Assembly (NCBI RefSeq): GCF_016294135.1
Contig: NZ_JAEDCO010000006.1
Location: 3,712 to 67,711 of the forward strand
Source: Methanobrevibacter ruminantium
Lineage (GTDB): Archaea > Methanobacteriota > Methanobacteria > Methanobacteriales > Methanobacteriaceae
DNA length: 64,000 nucleotides
Reading direction: 5' to 3'
Below the pieces are notes generated by a model. It did not search any database. It worked only from the letters and a program-made list of their open reading frames with translations, and was not told the DNA's origin. Shown here piece by piece: positions 46,764-56,296 of this stretch (within the stretch, counting starts at the first letter, position 1; each line of letters begins with the position of its first letter). The translations under genes were made by a program, and so were the position numbers.

Positions 46764-46843
46764 TCTGTGATAGCGTCTCTTATAAGGTCATGTTCACTAA
46801 TAAGAACTTGGCAAAGCTATTCTTTGATTATATCTCAAGATAA
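46754..46843 (+). pseudogene. Out-of-frame C-terminal part of the preceding gene
   Basis: Twenty-nine sense codons then TAA, starting VDIICDSVSY and ending in the helix LAKLFFDYISR. It lacks its own start or ribosome-binding site and continues the upstream domain. Confidence 0.65.
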
Positions 46844-46844
46844 T

Positions 46845-48689
46845 TTAGTCATTTGTTTCCTTATGGAAATATTCATAAACATTGTTTGCTGCTTTTTCAT
46901 TCATTCCATTAACTTCTTTTATCTCATCGATGCTTGCATTTTTAATGGATTCTAAATCTCCAAAATGTCTTAAAATCTCTATTTTTCTTTTTTTACCTAT
47001 ACCAACAATATTATCCAATGGAGATTCCTCAATCTTTTTGGACCTTAATTTCCTATGGTATGTAACAGCGAATCTGTGGGATTCGTCCCTAACTTGCTGA
47101 AGCAAATGCAATGCTTCATTGTCTTGAGGGATTCTTATTGGGAAACTGCTGTTTGGAATATAAATTTCTTCAAATTCCTTCGCAAGACCGATTATAGGTA
47201 TATGTGTAAGTTTGTATTCTTTCAAAACATCAACAGCCATGCCTAATTGTCCTTTTCCACCATCAATAACGATAAGATTTGGCTCTTCTCCTAATTTTAA
47301 TGGAACGATTCTTTCAGTTTCCGCTTCGTTCTTTTTCAGGTGTTCCTCATTGATTCTAATCTTGTCATAATGTTCCTTAAGAGGCATCAATCTTCTCTCA
47401 AGAAGTTCCTTCATCATGGCAAAATCGTTAGGTCCTGGAGTGTTCATCTTGAATTTCTTATATTGCTTCTTATTTGGCTTTCCATCTAAAAATGAAACCT
47501 TGGAACCAACTGCCAATTTTCCTGAAATGTTAGAGATGTCGTAACCTTCAATCACTCTTGGAAGCTTTTCAAGCTTGAGATACTTCTTAAGCTCAATCAT
47601 TGAGTTTTCCATCTTTTGCTTTTGATTCTTTATGATATCTGCATTTTTACTTGCCATTCTAACTAATCTTAGTTTATTTCCTTTCTGAGGGACTTTTATA
47701 GACACCTTGTTACCCCTTAAGTCGCTTAGCCATTCTTCAATAAGCTTGTCATCATGTATATCCTCTTCGATTAAAATTTCTTTAGGAATGTGCCTGTTTA
47801 TTCCATAGAATTGCTTGATGAATGCTGAAATGACTTCATCAGAGGTTGTGTGCTGTGAACCGTCCATAAGGAAATCGTCCTTTCCAATGATCTTTCCGTT
47901 TCTGATGTTCATCACCACCACAACTGCATTTTGAGTGGTGTATGAGATTGCAATGATGTCTTGGTCAAGCTCGTTGTTCAATTCAACGAATTGCTTGTTC
48001 ATCACTTCCTCAATGGAACTGATTTGGTCTCTAATGACAGCTGCTTTTTCAAACTCCTGATTTTTAGCAGCTTCTTTCATTTCTGATTCAAGGTCCTTGA
48101 TTATCTTATTGTACTTTCCTTGGAAGAAAAGGTCTATCTTCTTGATATGCTCATGATATTCCTCTTTTGAAATGCTTCCGTTACACGGAGCGTAACATAA
48201 GTCAATCTGACTGTTCAAGCAAGGGCCGTCCATTCTTTTGCAGGTTCTTATTCTAAAGAGCTGCTTAAGGAACTTGACAGTTTGGCGAACTGCAGTAACA
48301 TCTGTAAAAGGACCATAATATGAACCTTTTTTGCCTATATCCCTTGTAATGACTATTTTTGGAAAATCCTCATCTGTTATTTTTACATAGGGGTACCTTT
48401 TATCATCCTTTAAGCTGATGTTATATCTAGGCCTATGCTTTTTGATTAGATTAGCTTCTAAAATAAGTGCCTCTTTTTCAGTATTTGTTACAATGTATTC
48501 GAGGCTGTTGAAATGGCTCATCAAGACTTGGGTCTTAGGCCTATCAAGGTTTTTTTGAAAATAGGATCTCACTCTGCTTCTAAGAGATTTTGACTTTCCC
48601 ACATAGATGATTTCCTCATTCTTGTCCTTCATTATGTAAATTCCAGGCTTTCTAGGAAGTTCATCTGGTGAGTTAACTTTTGTTGACAT
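46845..48689 (-). CDS. uvrC: UvrABC system protein C
   Basis: Makes the two incisions in bacterial-type nucleotide excision repair. The 614-residue protein has a GIY-YIG domain at 13-92 (PGIYIMKD..IIYVGKS), and a UVR motif near residue 205. An RNase H-like 3' nuclease domain (EGYDISNISG, VIDGGKGQL) and a C-terminal helix-hairpin-helix (VGIGKKRKIEILRHFG, VNGMNEKAANNVYEYF) follow. UvrB is encoded 5 kb away on the same strand. Methanobacteriales hold uvrABC by ancient transfer from bacteria. Confidence 0.97.
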   Translation of the reverse strand: MSTKVNSPDELPRKPGIYIMKDKNEEIIYVGKSKSLRSRVRSYFQKNLDRPKTQVLMSHFNSLEYIVTNTEKEALILEANLIKKHRPRYNISLKDDKRYPYVKITDEDFPKIVITRDIGKKGSYYGPFTDVTAVRQTVKFLKQLFRIRTCKRMDGPCLNSQIDLCYAPCNGSISKEEYHEHIKKIDLFFQGKYNKIIKDLESEMKEAAKNQEFEKAAVIRDQISSIEEVMNKQFVELNNELDQDIIAISYTTQNAVVVVMNIRNGKIIGKDDFLMDGSQHTTSDEVISAFIKQFYGINRHIPKEILIEEDIHDDKLIEEWLSDLRGNKVSIKVPQKGNKLRLVRMASKNADIIKNQKQKMENSMIELKKYLKLEKLPRVIEGYDISNISGKLAVGSKVSFLDGKPNKKQYKKFKMNTPGPNDFAMMKELLERRLMPLKEHYDKIRINEEHLKKNEAETERIVPLKLGEEPNLIVIDGGKGQLGMAVDVLKEYKLTHIPIIGLAKEFEEIYIPNSSFPIRIPQDNEALHLLQQVRDESHRFAVTYHRKLRSKKIEESPLDNIVGIGKKRKIEILRHFGDLESIKNASIDEIKEVNGMNEKAANNVYEYFHKETND

Positions 48690-48914
48690 TTTAATACCTT
48701 GATAATTGTTTATTGATTTGATTTTTATTTAGTCTTGATTCTGTTATAATATGCTAATTGTTTTATAATAATATTTTTAATTATTCTTAACTTATAATAA
48801 TTTTTATTTTTTATAAATCTTTGCCATAATATAAAATAATTCAAATTATTATTTGAAAAATTTTATATAAATTGAAAACATATACTTATATGATTTATTT
48901 TAAGGGGGAATCAT

Positions 48915-49970
48915 ATGGAAAAATCTGCTTTTAGCACTTTAGAAAAAACTTTTTTGATACTGCTTTCATTGTTTCCATTTATTAATGGAATGACTTTTGT
49001 TTATATGGGGTCAAAAGAATCCAATTTTAAATGGATTATTGAAGCTTTAGTCTATGAATTTCCTTGGTTTTTACAATTTTTATTTGCCTATAACGATGAC
49101 CTTGCCACTACATTTGCAGGTTTTGGAATATTATTCATGTTCATATGCCTTTTAAGAACAGTATATGTCTCTTTCACCTATAAAAAAGAAATTGACAGTA
49201 GTTTTAGACCAATGAGGAAAATATCAAGCTCATTTTGGGTAGTGTTTTCTCTAATCATGTTCTTGAACGGTGTAGGGTTAATCATTGTAGGGTATAGAAG
49301 AAATGTTCAAAGATGGGTTTTAGAAGGTGCCTTATTTGAATTCCTTTGGATTCTATATTTCGTTACATATAGTATAAATGATGGAATTATAAATTTCTTC
49401 ATTGCAATAGCTGTGATAGGATGGATATTGTCAATTGCAAGAACAATAATGATTTACTTTGAGGAAAAAAGAATGGATAATCTCTCATTTAGCCCATCAC
49501 CTCAACCTGTAGTCAGCACACCTGCTCCAGATATCAGTCCAAAGCCAGTTGAAAATGCTGTTGTTGATATTATTCCTGAATTTAAGCCATATAAGGCTCA
49601 AATTGATAATCAAAAACAAGCCTTTGATAAAAAAGAAGAGAATATTACTGACTTAATCAATAAACGATTTGAAACTGGAGAATTAGCCCATAATCGGTTT
49701 ATGTCAGTTATAGATAATTGTCATAAGTTATTTTATCACCAATTCAATTCTGCTACAAGCATTATTGAAATGGCTCCAGAATGCAGTGAAAGATTGGATG
49801 AAACCGTTAAGGATAAAATCAGCATCATGGAATCAATCAATGATGAGATGAATAATCTTATAGAAGAGCTTATAATCCATGATAGTGACAATGAAAAATC
49901 AGAAGAGGACCTAAAGGAACTCTTTGCAAATATGGATAATCTGATAAATTCAGTAAAGGATTATAAGTAA
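48915..49970 (+). CDS. Membrane protein with duplicated module and XpaC-like C-terminal domain
   Basis: The 351-residue protein contains two copies of a roughly 90-residue membrane module. The recurring pattern is a helix, P-F-x-N-G-x-x-F-x-Y-x-G, W-x-x-E-x-x-x-Y-E-x-P-W, a helix, and an RT(V/I) end. A Pro-rich linker (about 190-220) and a helical domain with INKRFETGELAHNRFMSVID follow. This resembles the XpaC/TelA-type helical domain, by my reading only. A paralogue is at 51211. Start codon behind AAGGGGGAATC. Confidence 0.8.
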   Translation: MEKSAFSTLEKTFLILLSLFPFINGMTFVYMGSKESNFKWIIEALVYEFPWFLQFLFAYNDDLATTFAGFGILFMFICLLRTVYVSFTYKKEIDSSFRPMRKISSSFWVVFSLIMFLNGVGLIIVGYRRNVQRWVLEGALFEFLWILYFVTYSINDGIINFFIAIAVIGWILSIARTIMIYFEEKRMDNLSFSPSPQPVVSTPAPDISPKPVENAVVDIIPEFKPYKAQIDNQKQAFDKKEENITDLINKRFETGELAHNRFMSVIDNCHKLFYHQFNSATSIIEMAPECSERLDETVKDKISIMESINDEMNNLIEELIIHDSDNEKSEEDLKELFANMDNLINSVKDYK

Positions 49971-50010
49971 ATAATCCTTTTTTCCTTTTAAAAAATAGTT
50001 TTTTGTTTTT

Positions 50011-50865
50011 TTAATTCTTTAAGCTTTCATTTAAAGTTTCAATCTCTTCTTTTAATTCTTTATTAATTCCTTTCAATTCAATTATCTCTTTTTTAAGTGA
50101 TTCAAGATCATTGTCTATTTTATAGACTTTGCTATGAACTTCATTGAGATTTTTCTTGTTTGAACTTAAAGTCTCTTTTAAAAGTTCAATGTTATCGTCA
50201 TTTTCTGTAATGTTGAAGTCTTCATTCATCAATATTCTTCTTGCAAAATATGATACGATAGCTCCTGTAACTGTACTGAATATCAACACTCCAACAATCA
50301 ATGTTATGAGTCCAATTATCTTTCCAGCACCTGATTGAGGCAATATGTCACCATAACCGACGGTTGTAATTGTTGAAAGTACAAACCATAAGCTGTCAAA
50401 TAAGCTGTTTATGCTTGGATCAAATAGATATAATCCAAGTGTTGAAGCAAGTACAACAAGCAGGGTAATGCCGAATATTTCATCCAAATGGGTCTTTTTC
50501 AAGAAAAAGTCAATTGTTTCAAAAAACTGTGAAAAGAGAGCGATTACCTTAATGAATTTCAAAACCTTGAAGACTCTTAAAAGAGAGTTATTTAAGACAA
50601 ATGGCAGCATGATCAAATCAAATGGAATTGCAGCTATCAGTTCTGTCCAGTTTTTGATTAAGAAATGCTTCTTGTCATCGCTATCAAAATATCTAGTTAA
50701 GAAGTCAATAAATAGAATTATGCATAAAATTGTATCAAAGACAATTATGCTGTAATATAGGTTTGCCCCTACATCTGAAATCAATGTTAGTGTTATCAGG
50801 ATTAAATCTATTATAATAAATATTGATAAAAAGTAATTAAACTTGCTGTTTTGATAAAAGCTCAT
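50011..50865 (-). CDS. Voltage-gated-type potassium channel
   Basis: Six membrane segments with the selectivity filter TTVGYGD (about residues 167-173). An S4-like helix has spaced basic residues (RVFKVLKFIKVI), and a cytoplasmic coiled coil of about 45 residues lies at the C-terminus. The frame opens at TTG 50895, but ATG 50865 with AGAGG is better (284 residues). It lies between, and opposite to, two paralogous membrane genes. Confidence 0.9.
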   Translation of the reverse strand: MSFYQNSKFNYFLSIFIIIDLILITLTLISDVGANLYYSIIVFDTILCIILFIDFLTRYFDSDDKKHFLIKNWTELIAAIPFDLIMLPFVLNNSLLRVFKVLKFIKVIALFSQFFETIDFFLKKTHLDEIFGITLLVVLASTLGLYLFDPSINSLFDSLWFVLSTITTVGYGDILPQSGAGKIIGLITLIVGVLIFSTVTGAIVSYFARRILMNEDFNITENDDNIELLKETLSSNKKNLNEVHSKVYKIDNDLESLKKEIIELKGINKELKEEIETLNESLKN

Positions 50866-50895
50866 GTTTTGCCTCTGATAATTTTTATTTAGCAA

Positions 50896-51210
50896 AGAAT
50901 TTAAAAAATTCTAATTCCTAATTAAAATTATTGTTTTATTCATTATAAATCTATTTAAATTTTCAAAAATATTCAAAATATATCTAAAATCATAAATTCA
51001 AAATCATAATTTTTCCTAATTTTTTTATAAATTTCAAAAAAAGTATACATTTTTGAAAAATAAATACAAAACATTATATACTAAAAATATTATAGTAACT
51101 TTAGGATATGGGAATGTCCTAACAAATACATTAGAAACTAATAGAAACTGAAATTTAATTAAATATTTAATTAAAAAAGCAATTTTGAAAGAATTTTGTA
51201 GGTGGAGGTT
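50896..51210. other. AT-rich divergent gap
   Basis: 315 bases without an ORF. ATTATATACT at 51073-51082 is the best TATA box for the plus-strand gene, leaving a leader of about 105 bases. GGTGGAGGT at 51201-51209 is its ribosome-binding site. Confidence 0.45.
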
Positions 51211-52242
51211 ATGACACGTACTATTTTTCAAAAGATTACAAGCTCTTTATGGGTATTGATATCCTTTATTCCATTCTTTAATGGTTTAGGATTTGTTTAT
51301 ATTGGAAACAAATATGCAAATGCTCAATGGTTTGCAGAGGGAATAATTTATGAATTGCCTCTTATTTTGGGATTGTTGACTTTGCCAAATCTTACTGTAT
51401 CAACTCCAATGTTCATATTTGGTACTTTAGCATCAATGGTTTCAATTGTCAGAAGCTTTATGGTAGATTATACCCTTCAAAAGGACTTGGATCAATCCAA
51501 TGTTATTGAAACAAGCTTGGATGAAAAGATTGATGGTATCATCAATTCCTTATGGGTCTTAATTTCATTCATTCCATTATTCAATGGTCTTGGTTTGATC
51601 TATAAAGGTAAAACTGCACCAAATAAAACCTGGTATCTAGAGGGAATTCTCTATGAGATTCCTTGGATAATTGGAATTTTAGGCATAGGCTTTTCACAGG
51701 TCAGATTTGTTGCATTTGAAGCTGCAGTTCTTTTCTACTTCGTATCCATAATCAGATCCATAATGGTTGCCACTGAACCTGAGCCATTATATAATTATAG
51801 GGAACAAATATCCACTAAAGAAGCTGAATTTAAAGTTAAATCTGAAACAAAAGAAACTAAAGAAGCAAAACAAAAAGATAAATCTGCAGAAGTTAAAATG
51901 GAAGATGGGGTTGTTCCAGCATTCCAATTTTACAAAAAGCAGTTTAAAGAGTTAGAGGAATTATATCCTAAAAAGGAAAAAAGCACTTTGGAGTTAATTG
52001 AAAAGAGATTTGCTCCGCCTCAATTGACTTATTCCAGATTCAAGAGAGTTGTTGATGATTCTCATGAAACATTCTACAGCCAATTGAATGCAGGATATAA
52101 TATTCTTGAATTGAGTACTGAATACAGTACTAAAGTAGAGGACGAGCTTAAAAACAAGCTTTTATTGTTAAATTCAATCATTAAAGGTTTAGATAAATTG
52201 TCTGAAGAATTGGTTCTAAACATTTCTCAAGTTGATACATGA
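51211..52242 (+). CDS. Membrane protein, paralogue of 48915 gene, with premature stop
   Basis: 343 residues up to TGA 52240. It has two membrane modules that are alike (WVLISFIPFFNGLGFVYIG and WVLISFIPLFNGLGLIYKG, each followed by W-x-x-EG-x-x-YE-x-P). A Lys/Glu-rich linker and the helical domain IEKRFAPPQLTYSRFKRVVD follow. The TGA is followed in frame by 23 more sense codons that align with the end of the paralogue. The natural protein is therefore probably 367 residues, ending at 52314. ATG 51211 is used rather than GTG 51202, which lies inside the ribosome-binding site. Confidence 0.82.
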   Translation: MTRTIFQKITSSLWVLISFIPFFNGLGFVYIGNKYANAQWFAEGIIYELPLILGLLTLPNLTVSTPMFIFGTLASMVSIVRSFMVDYTLQKDLDQSNVIETSLDEKIDGIINSLWVLISFIPLFNGLGLIYKGKTAPNKTWYLEGILYEIPWIIGILGIGFSQVRFVAFEAAVLFYFVSIIRSIMVATEPEPLYNYREQISTKEAEFKVKSETKETKEAKQKDKSAEVKMEDGVVPAFQFYKKQFKELEELYPKKEKSTLELIEKRFAPPQLTYSRFKRVVDDSHETFYSQLNAGYNILELSTEYSTKVEDELKNKLLLLNSIIKGLDKLSEELVLNISQVDT

Positions 52243-52314
52243 TCTGATGATGAGATAGACCATTTGTTTGATGAATTTAAAAGGGCAACTCGTTCTGTAA
52301 GTGCTTATGAATAA
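52243..52314 (+). pseudogene. In-frame C-terminal remainder after premature TGA
   Basis: Encodes SDDEIDHLFDEFKRATRSVSAYE then TAA in the same frame as the upstream gene. The paralogue at 48915 ends with a matching helix (SEEDLKELFANMDNLINSVKDYK, shown here in part). It has no start of its own. Confidence 0.65.
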
Positions 52315-52353
52315 ATTAATTTATGTTTTAATTAATTTATTCTAAATTTTTAT

Positions 52354-52415
52354 TTATTATTTTTTTATTAATTATTTTATTATATTATTATTTTTTTATT
52401 AATTATTTTATTATA
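52354..52415. repeat. Perfect 31-bp tandem duplication
   Basis: 52354-52384 and 52385-52415 are identical A/T sequences (TTATTATTTTTTATTAATTA and following). They lie in the convergent gap before the ferredoxin gene. Confidence 0.85.
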
Positions 52416-52448
52416 TTTTTAGTTATTTTTTATTATATTATACTATTT

Positions 52449-52700
52449 TTATGGAAACATCTTTATAGCATTTTTAGGGCATCTGTTAATGCAACGATAA
52501 CATTTAATGCAGTTTCCAGGATAAATATACCATTTTCTATTTTCCTTATCTACATGAATTGCATGGGTTGCACATGCCTTTTCACATTTTTTGCATAATA
52601 TGCATTTTTTGCCATCCGCTCTAGGCTCTCCAACATTCACTGCTCTGGGAATGAACCTAAATAATGATTTTCCTCCAAACAATCTTCCACCTTTTCTCAT
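52449..52700 (-). CDS. Two-cluster 4Fe-4S ferredoxin
   Basis: The 83-residue protein has CILCKKCEKAC and CIKCYRCINRCP, two [4Fe-4S] binding sets. A basic N-terminal extension of about 30 residues (RLFGGKSLFRFIPRAVN) resembles ferredoxin-like subunits of energy-converting hydrogenases. No hydrogenase gene is adjacent, so it is called as a ferredoxin only. AAGGAGG precedes the ATG. Confidence 0.92.
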   Translation of the reverse strand: MRKGGRLFGGKSLFRFIPRAVNVGEPRADGKKCILCKKCEKACATHAIHVDKENRKWYIYPGNCIKCYRCINRCPKNAIKMFP

Positions 52701-52849
52701 TTTTAATCCTCCTTATCTATAATCTATTTATTTATAGATTTATATTTAACCAATATGATAATACATATGTAAAAATTATCAGTTTTTTTAAAATTCTAAA
52801 AATATATAAACTTTGGAAATAAATATTTAATTGAATAATGAGTGATAAC

Positions 52850-53209
52850 ATGACTATGAAAACAGGAAGTAATTTAAAGTTTAATGATCAATATGAATAT
52901 TTAACATTCGATTTAGACCAGAAATTCCTATTAGGTGAATTGAAAGGAGAGGAAATAAGGGATAAGATGATTTCCGCTCAAGAAATATTGGATAATCACT
53001 TGGAAAACAATTACAGTCCTGGAGATGAAATAGAAATCGAAAATCCTTTTGAAGACCCAAGACTTAGGAAGTTCATTAAAGTAAATGAAGTAACGGATGA
53101 TATGATTGACATAATTTATTATCAGCATCAAATCAATAAGGATGTTTATAAGTTTGTTACAATGTCTGAACCTCCTGTAAGAGGTCGTATCTTAATTCCA
53201 AAGGAATAA
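52850..53209 (+). CDS. Conserved hypothetical protein
   Basis: An acidic soluble protein with no recognised domain (YLTFDLDQKFLLGELKGEEI at the start, VRGRILIPKE at the end). ATG 52838 opens the frame, but GTGAT at 52842-52846 is a better ribosome-binding site for ATG 52850 (119 residues). Confidence 0.65.
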   Translation: MTMKTGSNLKFNDQYEYLTFDLDQKFLLGELKGEEIRDKMISAQEILDNHLENNYSPGDEIEIENPFEDPRLRKFIKVNEVTDDMIDIIYYQHQINKDVYKFVTMSEPPVRGRILIPKE

Positions 53210-53393
53210 ATTACTTCTTTTCATATTCTTTTTTTAAGTTTTTTCAATTATCTTGCTCCTTTTTACTATTTTTTTTAAAATATTACGCCGTTATGATAAA
53301 TTTTATTAACACATGTTAACATATTTTAAAATAAGTAAAAATAATAAATTTTAGTTTAATATTTTTATAAATTATTCTTATCCTGGTGATTCT

Positions 53394-53876
53394 ATGGAAT
53401 TCGATGAATTGATGGAAAAAGGAAATCAATTAAGAAAAGAAAACAAGTATGAAGAAGCATTAGATGCTTATCAAGCTGCATTAAAGGCAGATAAAAGACG
53501 TCCTGAAGCTTGGAATATGAAAGCAAGTACTTTAGGTCTTTTAGGTCAAACAGATGAAGCTATTGAATGTTTTGACAGATCATTGGAACTTGACTTTGAA
53601 AATGAGAAAACCTGGTTCTTAAAGGGAATGACATTGTTTGCTGTAAATCGTTTCAATGAAGCGGATTCATGCTTTGATAAGGCAGTGAATGCAGACCCTC
53701 ACAATCCGGTCTATTGGAAATACAAAGGAATGGTTTTAAGTCAATTGAACCAAAATGCAGATGCTTTGAAATGCTTGGATAATGCATTGGCATTAAACCC
53801 AGAAGACGATGCTGTTCTAGTATTTAGACATACTGTCATAGAAGCGTTAGAAAAAGAAGAAAAAGAAGAAAAATAA
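53394..53876 (+). CDS. Tetratricopeptide repeat protein
   Basis: 160 residues made of four TPR units of 34 residues (GNQLRKENKYEEALDAYQAA, then three more with W-x-x-K-G/A-x-x-L and A-L). The protein ends in a short Lys/Glu tail. It is a scaffold for protein contacts; the partner is unknown. Confidence 0.93.
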   Translation: MEFDELMEKGNQLRKENKYEEALDAYQAALKADKRRPEAWNMKASTLGLLGQTDEAIECFDRSLELDFENEKTWFLKGMTLFAVNRFNEADSCFDKAVNADPHNPVYWKYKGMVLSQLNQNADALKCLDNALALNPEDDAVLVFRHTVIEALEKEEKEEK

Positions 53877-53879
53877 GTC

Positions 53880-53907
53880 GTAGGATCTTCCTACAACTCT
53901 TTTTTTT
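53880..53907 (+). terminator. Terminator after TPR gene
   Basis: GTAGGA pairs with TCCTAC (53880-53885 and 53889-53894, loop TCT), followed by a run of eight or more T. Confidence 0.8.
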
Positions 53908-53989
53908 ATTTTTAAATTTTTAGATTAAATTTTATAATCTCTTTTTTTAGACTATTTTTATTAAATTATCGACTATTTAGAAGACTATT

Positions 53990-55951
53990 TTAGAACTTTT
54001 TAATACTCTTTAAGGCAACAATTTGATCTCTTAAAACAGCTGCTCTTTCGAAATCTAAATCATTAGCTGCCTCTTTCATTTCTGCCTCTAAGTCCTTGAT
54101 CAATAATTTAAGCTCATCCTTAGGCATGCCCTTAAGGTCATCTCTTGAAGGAGTCTTCTTGGTTGACATCTTCTTGTCCTTAAGAGTCCTGTATGTTGAC
54201 TGAGGAGTGATGTTATACTTTTCATTGTATGCCATTTGAAGCTTTCTTCTCTTGTTAGTGATGTCAACAGCATTCTTAACTGAATCTGTCATGTCATCAA
54301 CATACATGAGAACTTCCCCATCAACATTTCTTGCAGCTCTTCCTATTGTTTGTATAAGGGATGTTTCGGACCTTAGGAATCCTTCCTTATCTGCATCTAA
54401 AATAGCTACAAGTCCAACTTCAGGTAGGTCAAGCCCTTCTCTGAGCAAGTTTACACCTACAAGAACGTCAAACTCCCCACGCCTTAAATCGTCGATGATT
54501 TCCACTCTCTCCAATGTATCAATCTCTGAGTGAAGATATCTTACCTTGATTCCTATTCTGGCATAGTAATCTGTCAAGTCTTCAGCCATTCTCTTGGTAA
54601 GTGTTGTAACAAGAATCCTTTGGTCTTTTGCCACTTTCTTTCTAACTTCCTTAAGCAAATCCTCAACTTGGCCTTGAACTGACCTGATTGTGATTTTAGG
54701 GTCTACAAGACCTGTTGGCCTAATAATTTGCTCTACGATGTTTTGGCTTCTTGACATTTCATAAGGTCCTGGAGTAGCTGATACATAAAGAACCTGATTT
54801 TGAATGGCTTCAAACTCATCAAATCTAAGTGGTCTGTTTTCCTTTGCAGAAGGCAATCTGAATCCATATTGAACAAGGGTTTCCTTTCTTGACCTGTCAC
54901 CATTGTACATTCCCCTAATCTGTGGAACTGTTACGTGGGATTCATCAATGATAGTCAAGTAATCATCTGGGAAGTACTTAAGCAATGAATAAGGCATATC
55001 TCCCCAATTCCTTCCTGATAAATGCAGGGAATAGTTTTCAATTCCAGGGCAGTAACCCATTTCCTGAAGCATTTCTATATCAAAACGGGTTCTTTGCTCC
55101 AATCTTTGGGCTTCAACATATTTTCCATTGAGATTCAACTCTCTAAGTCGGCTTTCAAGCTCATCATTGATGTCCTTTAAAGCTTGATCCATTCTGTCAG
55201 CACCTACTACGAAGTGCTTTGCTGGAAATATCATATACCTTTGAAGAGGCTCTTCCTTTTTGCCTGTTACAGGGTTTATCAAGCTAATGGCATCTATTTC
55301 ATCACCAAAAAGCTCAATTCTTATTGGAGGTGTACCATGAACCGGATTGATTTCAATAACATCTCCCCTTACCCTGAATTGACCTCTTTCAAATGCAATG
55401 TCATTTCTCTCATATTGCATGAAAATAAGTTTTCTTAAAATGTCACTGCGGTCGTAGATATCTCCTACAGCGATGGAAAATGCAAACTCCCCATAATCTT
55501 CAGGTGAACCGATACCATAGATGCAGCTTACACTGCTCACAACAATCACATCATCTCTAGATAAAAGTGATTGTGTAGCTGAATGCCTCATTATGTCTAT
55601 CTCTTCATTGATTGATGCCTCTTTGTCAATGAAAGTGTCTGTTCTTGGCACATAAGCTTCAGGTTGATAGTAGTCATAATAACTGACAAAGTATTCTACA
55701 GCATTGTCTGGGAAAAACACCTTGAATTCTTCGTATAATTGTGCAGCCAATGTCTTGTTGTGAGATATGATCAATGTTGGCTTTTGCACCTTTTCAATGA
55801 TGTTAGCCATTGTATATGTCTTTCCAGAACCTGTAACACCTAATAATGTCTGTTCATGATATCCCTTCTTAATGCCGTTTACAAGGGATTCAATGGCCTG
55901 TGGCTGGTCACCAAGTGGCTTATATGGAGATTTAAGTTTGAATTCTTTCAT
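53990..55951 (-). CDS. uvrB: UvrABC system protein B
   Basis: The damage-verifying helicase of bacterial-type excision repair. The 653-residue protein has Walker A GVTGSGKT near residue 40 and the beta-hairpin [20 protein letters not shown]. Helicase motifs ([21 protein letters not shown]) and a C-terminal UVR motif that binds UvrC are present. It reads toward the same strand as uvrC but is not in an operon with it. An AGGTGC site precedes the ATG. Confidence 0.97.
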   Translation of the reverse strand: MKEFKLKSPYKPLGDQPQAIESLVNGIKKGYHEQTLLGVTGSGKTYTMANIIEKVQKPTLIISHNKTLAAQLYEEFKVFFPDNAVEYFVSYYDYYQPEAYVPRTDTFIDKEASINEEIDIMRHSATQSLLSRDDVIVVSSVSCIYGIGSPEDYGEFAFSIAVGDIYDRSDILRKLIFMQYERNDIAFERGQFRVRGDVIEINPVHGTPPIRIELFGDEIDAISLINPVTGKKEEPLQRYMIFPAKHFVVGADRMDQALKDINDELESRLRELNLNGKYVEAQRLEQRTRFDIEMLQEMGYCPGIENYSLHLSGRNWGDMPYSLLKYFPDDYLTIIDESHVTVPQIRGMYNGDRSRKETLVQYGFRLPSAKENRPLRFDEFEAIQNQVLYVSATPGPYEMSRSQNIVEQIIRPTGLVDPKITIRSVQGQVEDLLKEVRKKVAKDQRILVTTLTKRMAEDLTDYYARIGIKVRYLHSEIDTLERVEIIDDLRRGEFDVLVGVNLLREGLDLPEVGLVAILDADKEGFLRSETSLIQTIGRAARNVDGEVLMYVDDMTDSVKNAVDITNKRRKLQMAYNEKYNITPQSTYRTLKDKKMSTKKTPSRDDLKGMPKDELKLLIKDLEAEMKEAANDLDFERAAVLRDQIVALKSIKKF

Positions 55952-56296
55952 TTTTGCACCTATTAATTTAAGTTTTAAAGGTAATTTTCATAATATACTT
56001 TTAGCTTTATTTCTTATAATAGTATGTATTTTTTAAAACTATTTTTCATTTTGGAATATTAAGCGACTTAAGTTTAATTTATATATATATTAAAGCAAAA
56101 ATGATATATATTATTATAAAAATATTAATAATGTATTAATTATAAGTGAAAATTATGGACTAAAACCCAAAATTTAAAATCACTTAATTATATGATATAA
56201 GAAATTTATATGAAAAAATTTGAAATATATGAATTAATTCAATATTATAAGAATTTATGTATTTGACTGAAAATATTTAAGGAGGATACAAAATTT
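55952..56296. other. AT-rich divergent gap uvrB/adhesin
   Basis: 345 bases, no ORF. TTTATATATATATTAA at about 56078-56093 and ATATATATT near 56104 are TATA candidates. The long gap before AAGGAGGAT (56279-56287) implies a leader of over 150 bases for the adhesin mRNA, or a nearer promoter. Confidence 0.45.

Noticed and set aside
52240..52242. TGA read as selenocysteine
   Set aside because: No SECIS-like hairpin seen after it and the paralogue has no Cys at this place; selenocysteine is not expected in this genus.
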